64,000 nucleotides of DNA, from the NCBI RefSeq assembly GCF_900188025.1, contig NZ_FZNO01000006.1:1-64000 (forward strand), in the 5' to 3' direction. A program made the translations under genes and the position numbers. Shown here in pieces: positions 37,430 through 45,226 of this stretch. How positions within the stretch are numbered: position 1 is the stretch's first letter; every line of letters starts with the position of its first letter. The notes under the pieces are model-generated. The model did no database searches. It saw only the letters and a list, made by a program, of their open reading frames with translations, and was not told the DNA's origin. The DNA is from Blastococcus mobilis (GTDB lineage Bacteria > Actinomycetota > Actinomycetes > Mycobacteriales > Geodermatophilaceae).

Positions 37430-37811
37430 AGAGGCTTCCGCGTCGACGCGGGGCCTGCATCGGAGAGCCGGTAGCAGTCAGGGGGCACGCACCGCAGGTC
37501 AGGAAAGGGCCGGCACGCGACGCAGCGTCCGCGGTGAGCGAGCGACACAGGGAGACTGTCCGTCGGCGACAGTACTGCTTCCCGGCTGGCGCGGACGGCG
37601 CGGCGGTGCACGACCTCCGGGGGAGGGGCGAGTCGGCCGGGAGCCGTCGGACGTCGGCCCATAGAGTGCGACCGTCGTCCTGGAGCAGCAGCTCAGCTTC
37701 TGGGAACGCAGCCTCCAGCAGGAACCGCATCTGCACGGTGAGCCTCGTCAGGGCCGCAGGCCCCAGCCTGAACGATGGCCACGGCGTCACGACGGTGACG
37801 TGTTCGAGCAT
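37359..37811 (-). CDS. Hypothetical protein, possibly truncated
   Basis: A 150-residue reading frame of unrecognised family. ATG 37811 has a strong GGAGGT site seven bases upstream. The first 60 residues look genuine (MLEHVTVVTPWPSF, VQMRFLLEAAFPEAELLLQD, LWADVRRLPADSP). The end overlaps the GNAT gene on the other strand by 71 bases and looks random. Probably a real gene whose 3' end has been lost or shifted. Confidence 0.4.
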   Translation of the reverse strand: MLEHVTVVTPWPSFRLGPAALTRLTVQMRFLLEAAFPEAELLLQDDGRTLWADVRRLPADSPLPRRSCTAAPSAPAGKQYCRRRTVSLCRSLTADAASRAGPFLTCGACPLTATGSPMQAPRRRGSLSTASGSHGSAPADESRSQVARTC

Positions 37812-37881
37812 CCCAACCACCTCCACTGGTGTCGCCGGGAGTGTCAGAACGTGGGCAGCGATCCCCGCTACTGGAGGAACT

Positions 37882-38768
37882 GTGGACAGGCAGTCGGCCA
37901 CCGTGCGCGATCTGGATCCGCCCGAGTGGCAGCCACAGGACGTCGCACTGAACGCGGTGGACGACGGGCTGAAGGTCTGCCTGAGCTGGAGCGAGCGCAC
38001 GACGGGGCCTTCACCTGGCAGCTCGTCCGGACGGGGACGAGGTTCTCCGTGACATCCTCGGCCGTCGGCCGTCCTTCGAGGCGGCCCGGCAGGTCGTCGA
38101 CGCGGTGGGGATCCCGTCGACGGGCGGCGTGGAGACGACGCCTCTCTGGCAGGTCGCTCGTGACTGCGGTGTTCATCGCAACGACGCACTCCTCGCCTGC
38201 GGCCGCCTCGGCAGCCCTGCCACCCGCGTTGGCGCCTTCTCCGGCCAGATCAGGTCAAGCGCCTGCGGGACCACTTCGACTCGCCCCCGTACTCCCAGCA
38301 GCAGTCCGTACGACGATCCGGACTTCCCGCTCCTGTTGGAGATCGGGTCCGACGACGAGGCTTTCGCGGCGTCCTTTCCTGACGGCGAGCCGTCGCCGGA
38401 CAGCCGGCTCGGGGCCGCCTTCATGTGGCCGGCCATCGTGCTCAATCCCGGTCCGAGTGACCCCGAGGCCCGAAGCGCCTCGGACAAGCTCGTGGTCGAC
38501 GCGCGCGGATGGCACGGCTATCACGAAATCGCCGACGAAATGCAGCACTGGGGACATGAGCGAGGTCATCGCGTCCGACGAGCGGCCCGGTGGGCTCGCC
38601 TACATCAAGTTCTTCCCCGACGCGGGGCACACGATGATGGCCTTCGAAGAAGCCCCACTCCGGGACGTCATGATTGCCACGTCGGTCCGGTTCCCCGACG
38701 GCTGGTGGCGGGTCTCCGCCATCTCGCGCAACCGCATAATGATGGCGTTCGAGGTGTTCTACTCCTAG
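37882..38768 (+). pseudogene. Degraded protein-coding stretch in several frames
   Basis: Coding-like segments follow one another in different frames: PPEWQPQDVALNAVDDGLKV (from GTG 37882), DEVLRDILGRRPSFEAARQV, QVKRLRDHFDSPPYSQQQS, then DPDFPLLLEIGSDDEAFAAS with GWHGYHEIADEMQHWG, and a last 70-codon frame from ATG 38556 (YIKFFPDAGHTMMAFEE ... FPDGWWRVSAISRNRIMMAF). Together they look like one or two genes broken by at least four indels. The family was not recognised. Confidence 0.45.
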
Positions 38769-38867
38769 GGCGTTTATCAAAAGTGCTGCCATGTGCCTGA
38801 GCGGTGTGCGCCAAAGATGAGCGCGACTCGCTGGCGTCTGGAGCGGAAGTCAGGAAGGCTGGCGCGC

Positions 38868-39251
38868 ATGGCTTCGGTAGTGCAGAACGTGGCGATTGAC
38901 TGTGCGGATGCCTACGAGCTGGCCCGGTTCTGGGGCAGGGTGACTGGCCATCCACTGCATCCGGAGGACAAACCGGGTGATCGGGAGACTCAGGTGCTGC
39001 TGGCGGAGGGCCCCGTGCTGCACTTCAACCAGGTGCCCGAGTTCAAGAAGATAAAGAACCGGATCCATCTGTGTTTGCGCCCTGAGACCTCGCGTGAGCA
39101 GGAGGTGGAACGGCTGCTGGGGATCGGTGCCACCTTTGTCGCCGATCACCGGAATGCCGATGGCTATGGCTGGGCAGTCCTTGCCGACCCCGAAGGCAAC
39201 GAATTCTGCGTTCTTCGCAGCGAGTCCGACCGAGCCGCGATGAATTCCTGA
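38868..39251 (+). CDS. VOC family protein (glyoxalase-like domain)
   Basis: A 127-residue single-domain vicinal oxygen chelate protein. It opens ASVVQNVAIDCADAYELARF, has HLCLRPETSREQEVERLLGIG in the middle and ends YGWAVLADPEGNEFCVLRS, as in small glyoxalase/bleomycin-resistance relatives. ATG 38868 is the family-like start. No enzyme activity can be assigned. It lies between the degraded stretch and the second transposase remnant. Confidence 0.85.
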   Translation: MASVVQNVAIDCADAYELARFWGRVTGHPLHPEDKPGDRETQVLLAEGPVLHFNQVPEFKKIKNRIHLCLRPETSREQEVERLLGIGATFVADHRNADGYGWAVLADPEGNEFCVLRSESDRAAMNS

Positions 39252-39255
39252 AGCT

Positions 39256-39363
39256 TATTCGTCATCCTGGCCGGTTTCGTATGACAGCTGGTCCAACCGC
39301 TCGTTGATCGTGACCCCGGCCCGGTGCCTCTCGAGGCGGTTGATGCCGCACTCGACCGCGTGA
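39256..39363 (-). pseudogene. IS transposase C-terminal remnant
   Basis: About 35 codons read VECGINRLERHRAGVT then ERLDQLSYETG, followed by a stop. This resembles the VECGINRLKRHR...ATRYDKLAVRYEA end of IS5-group transposases, with decay in the second half. No other part of the element is present. With the remnant at 30972-31139 it brackets the accessory segment. Confidence 0.5.
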
Positions 39364-39836
39364 CGCTGGCGGCAGGGAAGCACCTATTCAGCCAGCCTGC
39401 GAAAAGTCGATCACCTTCCCGTCGTACGAGCGGCGCAGGCCATCGACCGCAGCACCGAGCGCGCGGTTGGCGGCACGAGCAGAAGACGCCCCGCGTCCAC
39501 GAGGACGTCCATGGTCGACACCAGGAAGCCACGCCGAGCCTGGGCACACTCGCGCGGCACCCGATTACGCCATGCCGAAGGCATGGGACAGGCGTTCCTG
39601 CGGGAACGCCGTCAAGGGTCAGAAGTTGACCGCGTTCCCGCGGGAACGCAGTGACCCCGTGGAACGGGTCATCCAGTCACCGGCGGCCAGCGCTCTGTCG
39701 GCCAGCGCGGGGGTGGCCCCGGCGAGCGAGTCGGCGGACGCGAACATCACGTACGGCTAGCTGGACCAGTGGTCGACGGCCGTGCACGTGGAGGCGTGAC
39801 CTCCAGGCGTTCGGCGGGGATCGGCACGGGGAACCG
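39364..39836. other. Low-coding region with twin palindromes
   Basis: No confident gene. Scraps include a minus-strand frame ending GAAVDGLRRSYDGKVIDFSQ (stop near 39398) and a 62-codon plus-strand frame from ATG 39571 with a ribosome site that is not convincing. The two palindromes at 39591-39649 are the only clear structure. Confidence 0.4.
39591..39649. repeat. Two near-identical 18-20 bp palindromes, 40 bp centre to centre
   Basis: GGCGTTCCTGCGGGAACGCC (39591-39610, one mismatch) and GCGTTCCCGCGGGAACGC (39632-39649, perfect) share the same core. Their centres are 40 bp apart, close to four DNA turns, so bound dimers would lie nearly on one face. They may be operators, a recombinase or partition site. 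No gene starts right beside them. Confidence 0.7.
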
Positions 39837-40628
39837 CTACTCGGCCGGGCGCGAGACCTGAGCCGCGAGGCCGGCGAACCAGCGCGCCAGGTAGGGCGTC
39901 TGTCCGCGAGCGAGGGCCCGGTCGATGCCGTCCCGGACGAAGTCGGCCGTCCAGTGGCCGCGGTGGATCAGCTCCGGGATGACGAAGTCGTCCATGCGTC
40001 GTCCCTCGGCTATGGCCTGGTCCCGCTGGGCGAGCGAGGCTCCCGGGATGCCGTCCACGTCGAAGATGCGGCGCAGTGTGACGTCGATGAGCACGGGCCG
40101 GGCTTCGAGGTAGCGGAGCAGGTCCGGCCCGTCGAGGGTGCCCTGCGCCCGGGTGATCAGGAAGAGCACGGCACCGGGGTCGACCGGAGCCGGGATCAGA
40201 CCCTCGTGCGCCCAGTCGAACTGAGCCTCGATGCCGCGGAGACGGTCCCACGCCTTCGGGTTGCGCAGGAAGCGGGCGGACCACTCCCGTGTGAACGCCT
40301 CGAGGTGTCCAGGAAAGAGCGCCTTCGGGAGGTCCCGGGCGTCCGGAAGGTCCAGCGGGGCGTAGGTCACCGCCTGGTCCACCGTCGAGCCGCCCAGGAC
40401 GGCAGCCGTGGCGGCGGAGTGATGCCAGGGGCGCAGCTCGCCGTCCCACTCGCCAGTGGGTGCGTGTGCCCCGATCGGCTCGCTCGACACCAGCCGGTCG
40501 TGCCGCCGGACGTGCGGGCGCAGCCGCCGGCGCCGGTCCTGGGGCAGGGCCAGGACTGCGTGGACGACGTCGTCGCGTCGCCCTGCGCGCAGGGCAGCCC
40601 ACAGTCGCGCCTCAGCTGTGTCGAGCAC
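39837..40628 (-). CDS. Conserved hypothetical protein, DUF6493-like
   Basis: A 263-residue soluble helical protein. It opens LDTAEARLWAALRAGRRDDV and includes WSARFLRNPKAWDRLRGIEA and RPVLIDVTLRRIFDVDGIPG. The style resembles the DUF6493-type proteins of actinobacteria, often made of helical repeats, but the match is uncertain. GTG 40628 is the first start giving a family-like N-terminus; a longer reading upstream would cross the divergent promoter of the metal regulator. No catalytic motif is seen. Confidence 0.55.
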   Translation of the reverse strand: MLDTAEARLWAALRAGRRDDVVHAVLALPQDRRRRLRPHVRRHDRLVSSEPIGAHAPTGEWDGELRPWHHSAATAAVLGGSTVDQAVTYAPLDLPDARDLPKALFPGHLEAFTREWSARFLRNPKAWDRLRGIEAQFDWAHEGLIPAPVDPGAVLFLITRAQGTLDGPDLLRYLEARPVLIDVTLRRIFDVDGIPGASLAQRDQAIAEGRRMDDFVIPELIHRGHWTADFVRDGIDRALARGQTPYLARWFAGLAAQVSRPAE

Positions 40629-40785
40629 GGCGCTGAGAGTGCCGCATGAGCGCGGCCAGGGGCACCGAGGACGCGGACAACGGCCCACCGGGCCCGGAAA
40701 CGGATGCCGGCGGGGCCGTCCTCGTCCGTGGAGGAGCGTCATGCTCGTCGCCTGCCGCGCGGTCGTCGATCCGACAGTCGCGATA

Positions 40786-40803
40786 TACCAACATGCATTG
40801 GTA
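40786..40803. promoter_or_regulatory. ArsR/SmtB-type operator upstream of the CmtR-like gene
   Basis: TACCAA-CATGCA-TTGGTA is a perfect 6-bp dyad with a 6-bp centre, preceded by ATA, 38 bp before ATG 40841. This matches the style of SmtB/CmtR-family operators and probably binds the product of the next gene. Confidence 0.7.
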
Positions 40804-40840
40804 CGTTGGTTCGGACTGGACCGGCGCGTGGAGGGCACCG

Positions 40841-41233
40841 ATGGACCGCGACACCTGTGACCTGCTGTGCCTGGACCTGCCGCATGCGGAGGCCGTCCGG
40901 GCGCAGCTGACCGGCGAGGAACGGGCTCGCGTGCTGGCCGTGCAGGCGAAGGCGCTGGGTGATCCCACCCGGTTGCGGATCGCTGCGGCCATGCGGCTGG
41001 GCGAGGAGCTGTGCGTCTGCGACCTGGCCTGGATCACCGAGCTGTCGCAGAAGCTGGTGTCCCACCACTGCGGCGTTCTGCGCACGGCCGGCTTGGCGGC
41101 CTCGCGGCGGGACGGCAGGCTGGTCATGTACCGGCTCACCGACGCCGGTCACCGGCTGCTGGCGGCGGTGGCCGGACCGCTGACGCCGCCGACCGCGGGT
41201 GCCGCGGTGACCACCGACGCGGCAGCCCGATGA
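40841..41233 (+). CDS. ArsR-family metal-sensing repressor (CadC/CmtR type)
   Basis: A 130-residue winged-helix repressor. The metal-binding motif ELCVCDLAWITELSQKLVSH has the CVCD pair used by CadC/CmtR sensors for Cd, Pb or Zn. Extra cysteines at the N-terminus (MDRDTCDLLCLDLPH) could complete a thiolate site. The ATG at 40841 lies downstream of a perfect operator dyad. Its TGA overlaps the ATG of the CDF exporter (ATGA), so regulator and exporter are coupled. Confidence 0.92.
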   Translation: MDRDTCDLLCLDLPHAEAVRAQLTGEERARVLAVQAKALGDPTRLRIAAAMRLGEELCVCDLAWITELSQKLVSHHCGVLRTAGLAASRRDGRLVMYRLTDAGHRLLAAVAGPLTPPTAGAAVTTDAAAR

Positions 41234-41997
41234 GCGCGACCCATGCCCACATCCACGCGGACCTCACCGCGGCGGAGCGGGCCCGGCTGGGACGCCGCGC
41301 CCGGCTGCTCGCCGGCGGCTCGGCGGCCTACAACGTGCTGGAGGCCGTCGTCGCGATCACTGCGGGGCTCGTCGCCGGCTCCGTGGCGCTGGTCGGGTTC
41401 GGGCTCGACTCGGTCGTCGAGGTGTCCAGCGCCGTCATCATCCTGTGGCAGTTCAGCCACCGGCTGCCTGAGACCCGGGAACGGCGGGCGCAGCGGGCGA
41501 TGGCGATCGCGTTCGGCGCGCTGAGCCTGTTCGTCCTCGTCGAGTCGGTGCGGGCGCTGGTCACCGGCGCCGAGCCCGAGGCCTCACCGGTCGGCATCGG
41601 CCTGACCCTGGCCTCGCTGCTGGTCATGCCGTTCCTGTCTCGGGCGCAGCGGCGCACCGGCCGGGCGTTGGGCAGTGCGGCGGTGACGGCCGACGGCACA
41701 CAGACCGGTCTCTGTGCGGCACTGAGCGCGACGACCGCTGTCGGCCTGATCCTCAACGCGGCGTTCGGCTGGAGCTTCGCTGACCCGGTGGCGGCGTTGG
41801 TCATCAGCGTCGTTGCGGCCCGCGAGGCGGTGCTGGCCTGGCGCGGCGAGGGCTGCTGCGCCCCGGTCGGCGCTGGCGGCCACGCCCCGGAGGACGCCGC
41901 CGGAGGCTGCGGCGACGGGTGCACCGACGGGTGCTGCGGTCATGCTCCAGCCGCAATGAAGATCCTGACGATCGCGCCCCGGGAACAGCCCCGATGA
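41230..41997 (+). CDS. Cation diffusion facilitator with Cys/His-rich C-terminal tail
   Basis: A 255-residue heavy-metal/proton antiporter of the CDF family with six hydrophobic segments. The metal site in helix 2 is GFGLDSVVE; helix 5 starts at VTADGTQTGL. The usual cytosolic domain is missing. In its place is a 35-residue tail (from about 213) with eight cysteines and two histidines in CC, CGDGC and CCGH clusters. The tail may hold or sense thiophilic metals such as Cd, Pb or Zn before export. It is translationally coupled to the CmtR-type repressor. Confidence 0.88.
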   Translation: MSATHAHIHADLTAAERARLGRRARLLAGGSAAYNVLEAVVAITAGLVAGSVALVGFGLDSVVEVSSAVIILWQFSHRLPETRERRAQRAMAIAFGALSLFVLVESVRALVTGAEPEASPVGIGLTLASLLVMPFLSRAQRRTGRALGSAAVTADGTQTGLCAALSATTAVGLILNAAFGWSFADPVAALVISVVAAREAVLAWRGEGCCAPVGAGGHAPEDAAGGCGDGCTDGCCGHAPAAMKILTIAPREQPR

Positions 41998-42256
41998 TCA
42001 CCGCTGCACTCGTTCCGTACGCCGTCGCACTCCCGACGTGGGTCACTGGCGCGGCGCTGGTCAGACGCGGTGATTCGGGACGGGGGGCCCGGCGGTAGGT
42101 GCTCGGCGCCGGCCGTGATGGGCCCTGCCGGCCGCCGACGACCACGCATTGCTGTGCGCCGAGCTCGGGCTTCCCGCCCGGCGCCGGGGACGCTATCCCG
42201 GGACCCAACTGTTGGCGGGTGAACGCTTGGTGCGCCACGCCTTCTAGCCTGGAGCG
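41998..42256. other. Intergenic region between CDF exporter and OhrR
   Basis: 259 bp with no start-bearing gene that can be supported. A short open stretch ending at 42247 (ADDHALLCAELGLPARRRG) has coding-like codons and might be the tail of a lost gene. TAGCCT at 42245-42250 is the likely -10 of ohrR. Confidence 0.45.
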
Positions 42257-42775
42257 GTGACGACCGGCGGATCCTCCCAGCCCCCTCCCGACTCCGGGGA
42301 CATGCTCGCCCTGGAGCGGCAGGTGTGCTTCGCCCTGTCGGTGGCAGCTCGCAACGTCGTGGCGGTGTACCGGCCGGTACTCGAGCCGCTGGGGCTGACT
42401 CATCCGCAGTACCTGGTGATGCTGGCGCTGTGGCAGCACGGGCCGCTATCGGTCAAGGAGCTGTCCGGCCTGCTGCAGCTGGACCCGGGCACGCTGTCGC
42501 CGCTGCTCAAGCGGCTGGAGTCGGCCGGTCTGCTGCGCCGCGAACGGGATCCGAAGGACCAGCGCAACCTGGCGCTGGCGCTGACCGACGAGGGCAGGGC
42601 GCTGCGTGCCGAGGCGGAGAAGATTCCGGCCGGCATCGTGGAGCGCCTCGGCATGCCGGTCGAGGAGCTGATGGCGCTGCACGGGGCGCTGGGCCAGGTG
42701 ATCGCCGCGTCCCAGCGGGCGCTCGCCGCCCCCGCTGCGGTGGACGGAGCGGAGTCGGAGGCGACGGTGGCCTGA
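42257..42775 (+). CDS. ohrR: MarR-family peroxide sensor, OhrR type
   Basis: A 172-residue MarR-family repressor. The N-terminal LERQVCFALSVAARN places a reactive cysteine (Cys24) as in OhrR, which senses organic hydroperoxides. The winged helix reads LSVKELSGLLQLDPGTLSPLLKRLE, then RRERDPKDQRNL. GTG 42257 lies exactly six bases after TAGCCT, so the transcript is probably leaderless. The usual partner ohr is not in this window; DUF5313 follows. Confidence 0.87.
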   Translation: MTTGGSSQPPPDSGDMLALERQVCFALSVAARNVVAVYRPVLEPLGLTHPQYLVMLALWQHGPLSVKELSGLLQLDPGTLSPLLKRLESAGLLRRERDPKDQRNLALALTDEGRALRAEAEKIPAGIVERLGMPVEELMALHGALGQVIAASQRALAAPAAVDGAESEATVA

Positions 42776-42904
42776 CCGCAGCGGTGGCGGGGGCGCCCAT
42801 GCGCCACTGTGAGCCTGCTGACACTTGGTAGGCCAACCCTTGGTGCACTTAGCATTCACGGGGACCATGAACGTGTGGGCCTCATCGACCAGGAAAGAGT
42901 CGTC

Positions 42905-43360
42905 ATGGCAGTCCCCGAAGGGCGTGGCGCGTCGGCTGAGTCGGTCGTCCGACCGGCTCCGCACCGGTGGGTCTGGTACGCCTTCGGCGGCCGGCTGCCC
43001 GAGCGCAACAGGGGCTGGGTGCTGCACGACACCACCACCCGGACGTGGTGGTTGCGCCACGTCGCCCGCATGCTGGTCCAGCTCGCTGTGCCGATCGCCC
43101 TGATCATGCTGCTGCTGCCGGCATCGTGGGGGCTGCGCGCCGCCTGCGCGGGCGGTGGTCTGGCTCTCGCGCTGTTCTACTCCATCGCCTACATGCCCGA
43201 GGCCACGGAGAACCGGGTGATGAAGGCCGGCTACCCGGCGGGGACCGCCACCGAGCACCGGGATCGCGCTGGCCTCGTGCGTCAGCAGCAGGAGAGCGAG
43301 CGCAAGCGCGCCGCGTCGGCCAAGCGGGCCGCTCGCTATCGCGACCGCTTGGGCCGCTGA
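42905..43360 (+). CDS. DUF5313 family membrane protein
   Basis: A 151-residue protein with two transmembrane helices (about 58-100). The family motif is WVWYAFGGRLPERNRGWVLH followed by RTWWLRH. The C-terminus is charged (ERKRAASAKRAARYRDRLGR). DUF5313 is widespread in actinobacteria with no known role. ATG 42905 follows an AGGAAAGAG site. A TTGG-TAGG-CCAA dyad lies near 42825 in the promoter region. Confidence 0.85.
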   Translation: MAVPEGRGASAESVVRPAPHRWVWYAFGGRLPERNRGWVLHDTTTRTWWLRHVARMLVQLAVPIALIMLLLPASWGLRAACAGGGLALALFYSIAYMPEATENRVMKAGYPAGTATEHRDRAGLVRQQQESERKRAASAKRAARYRDRLGR

Positions 43361-43544
43361 CCGAGCCTGACGCAGCGCCTCCGCGCGGTCGGACCGCCGC
43401 CGCCTCCGGGCGGCATGGCCCCGCCGCGCGGCGGCGTCTCGACCGCCGACGCGGTGACCCCGTACGGCCGCACGAACGACTGGTTCGCCGCCTACACCCG
43501 ACTCTCGCGCCGGCGTGCTGAGCGGAGCGCCGTGCGTGGCGAAC
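43361..43544. other. Intergenic region with a coding-like scrap
   Basis: 184 bp between DUF5313 and the convergent doxX gene. A plus-strand stretch (TPYGRTNDWFAAYTRLSRRR, about 43455-43520) resembles protein but has no start. No terminator repeat copy is present. Confidence 0.35.
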
Positions 43545-43979
43545 TCAGTGGGCGAGCACGCGCCGTCCGCGCTCGAGTGCCCCGTCGACGCTGAACCGGC
43601 CGGCGCCGGTGGCGGCGAGCGCCAGGGCTGCGGCGCCGATCGCCCCGACGAGCTCCCAGCCGCCCGCGGTGGCGAAGATGCCCGCGCCGACGTGCACGAA
43701 CAGGGCGGCACCGAGCATCATCAGCGCGACCAGGACGCCGACCACCGCGGTCGCCGCGCCGGCCACGAGCAGGACGCCACCGAGCAGTTCGATGACGATC
43801 GCGATCGCCGCGGCGACGGGGGCCGCCGGGACGCCCATTGCCTCGAAGCCCTCGGCGGTGCCGGCCACGCCGTTGGTGACGAGTTTCTGCCAGCCGTGGG
43901 CGATGAGGACCACGCCGGTCACGACGCGGGCGAGCAGGAGCGCGATGTCCTGGGCGGGTGCCGGCAGACGGCGGATCAT
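43545..43979 (-). CDS. DoxX family membrane protein
   Basis: A 144-residue four-helix membrane protein of the DoxX type. Typical elements are LLLARVVTGVVLIAHGWQK, IELLGGVLLVAGAATAVVG and FVHVGAGIFATAGGWELVG. In actinobacteria DoxX can work with thiol and superoxide defence complexes. ATG 43979 has CTGGAG five bases upstream. Confidence 0.88.
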   Translation of the reverse strand: MIRRLPAPAQDIALLLARVVTGVVLIAHGWQKLVTNGVAGTAEGFEAMGVPAAPVAAAIAIVIELLGGVLLVAGAATAVVGVLVALMMLGAALFVHVGAGIFATAGGWELVGAIGAAALALAATGAGRFSVDGALERGRRVLAH

Positions 43980-44197
43980 GGGGACTCCAGATCGTTGAAA
44001 CTTCATGGATCGTGTCGTCCCCACGCTACGGACCCCCGTGGCCGACCGCCCCGGCATCGCGGGAACTGCGATCCTTCTCACCGGCGGCGGCGGCGGTGGC
44101 GACAGCCGGGTTCGCTGAGGCGCGCTCTGCCGGAACTCCGCCGTCAGCGTCCGGCCGGGGCCCTCGTCGGGCGAGAGTCAGGGCCTACGGTGCTGCC

Positions 44198-44779
44198 ATG
44201 ATTAGCAGCGATCCGCCGTGGGAACCGCCCCTCGCGGGTACCGAGGCCGAGCACCTCGTCGGCTCCCTCGAGCGCCTGCGCGCCACCTTCCGCTGGAAAG
44301 CCGACGGCCTCGACTCCGCCGGGCTGCAGACGCGCATCGGCGCCTCCTCACTGACCCTCGGCGGGCTGCTCAAGCACCTCGCCAGCGTGGGGGACGACGT
44401 CTTCACCCGCCGGCTGAGCGGTCGGCGGATCGGCGGACCGTGGGAGTCGGAGTGGGCCGGCGACGGCGACTGGGCGTTCACCTCCGCCGCGGACGACACC
44501 CCGAGCGGCTCTACGCGCTCTGGGCGGACGCCGTCGAACGGTCCCGCGCGAGGCTCGCGGCGGCCCCTGACCGAGGGGGGACTGGGCCAGTGGGTCCACG
44601 TCTCCACGCCGGACGGCCGGCACGCCAGCCTGCGCCGGCTCCTCTGTGACCTGATCGAGGAGTACGGCCGGCACGCCGGACACGCCGACCTGCTCCGCGA
44701 GGCCGTGGACGGTCTGGTCGGTGAGGACCCTCCGGCCGACTGGCGCGCCTCGACCGGCTGGTCCTCCTGGAGCAGCTGA
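44198..44779 (+). CDS. DinB family protein (DUF664-like) with an out-of-frame middle
   Basis: A 193-residue DinB-like protein. The start (AEHLVGSLERLRATFRWK, LKHLASVGDDVF) and end (RHASLRRLLCDLIEEYGRHA, GHADLLREAVDG) are in one frame. The middle, about 44503-44562, reads as the family sequence only in another frame (ERLYALWADAVERSRARLAA). Two compensating one-base changes near 44503 and 44560 explain this. TACGGT six bases before ATG 44198 suggests a leaderless start. The translated product may be inactive, or the changes may be sequence errors. Confidence 0.75.
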   Translation: MISSDPPWEPPLAGTEAEHLVGSLERLRATFRWKADGLDSAGLQTRIGASSLTLGGLLKHLASVGDDVFTRRLSGRRIGGPWESEWAGDGDWAFTSAADDTPSGSTRSGRTPSNGPARGSRRPLTEGGLGQWVHVSTPDGRHASLRRLLCDLIEEYGRHAGHADLLREAVDGLVGEDPPADWRASTGWSSWSS

Positions 44780-44854
44780 CCCGCATCGGTGGACGGCCGT
44801 GCCGGCGGAGTGACGGCGTCCGCCAACGCCGCCGCCGGGAACTAGCGTTGCGTC

Positions 44855-45226
44855 ATGGTGCTGGGGCTGATCGAGCTGGCGCTGGTCCTCGCGGTGCTGG
44901 GGCTCTTCGTCGTGATCGGCCGGGCGCTCTGGACCGCACTTCAGCAGGGCACCCCCGCAGGACCGTTGCCCCCGCGGCAGCGCGCAGAGCTGGCGGCGGC
45001 GATCGCGCAGGCGCGGTGGGTGCCGGGCCACGACGAGGTCGACGGCACGACCCGCGTGCTGGTGCGGCGGGCCTACACCGGCCTGGACGGTCGGCCGGTA
45101 GTCCTCGAGGAGCGGGTGCTGGAGACCTTCCCGGCACACGACCCGGCGTGGGAGGCGCGGTTCACCGAGGCGATGTCGACCGCCCGGTTCCGATGCGCCT
45201 ACCTGAACGCCGAGGAGGCGCAGTAG
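44855..45226 (+). CDS. Hypothetical membrane-anchored protein
   Basis: A 123-residue protein with one N-terminal transmembrane helix (about 3-26, LIELALVLAVLGLFVVIG). A soluble domain of about 75 residues ends AMSTARFRCAYLNAEEAQ. No family was recognised. ATG 44855 lies six bases after TAGCGT, the leaderless pattern. It stops at the very end of the convergent hydrolase gene, with no gap. Confidence 0.7.
   Translation: MVLGLIELALVLAVLGLFVVIGRALWTALQQGTPAGPLPPRQRAELAAAIAQARWVPGHDEVDGTTRVLVRRAYTGLDGRPVVLEERVLETFPAHDPAWEARFTEAMSTARFRCAYLNAEEAQ

Noticed and set aside
39571-39760. 62-codon plus-strand frame across the twin palindromes
   Set aside because: No family resemblance, no ribosome site, and the palindromes dominate its sequence.
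30758-39836. Complete integrative element at tRNA-Arg
   Set aside because: No integrase and no second copy of the tRNA 3' end were found. Only transposase remnants support past insertion.
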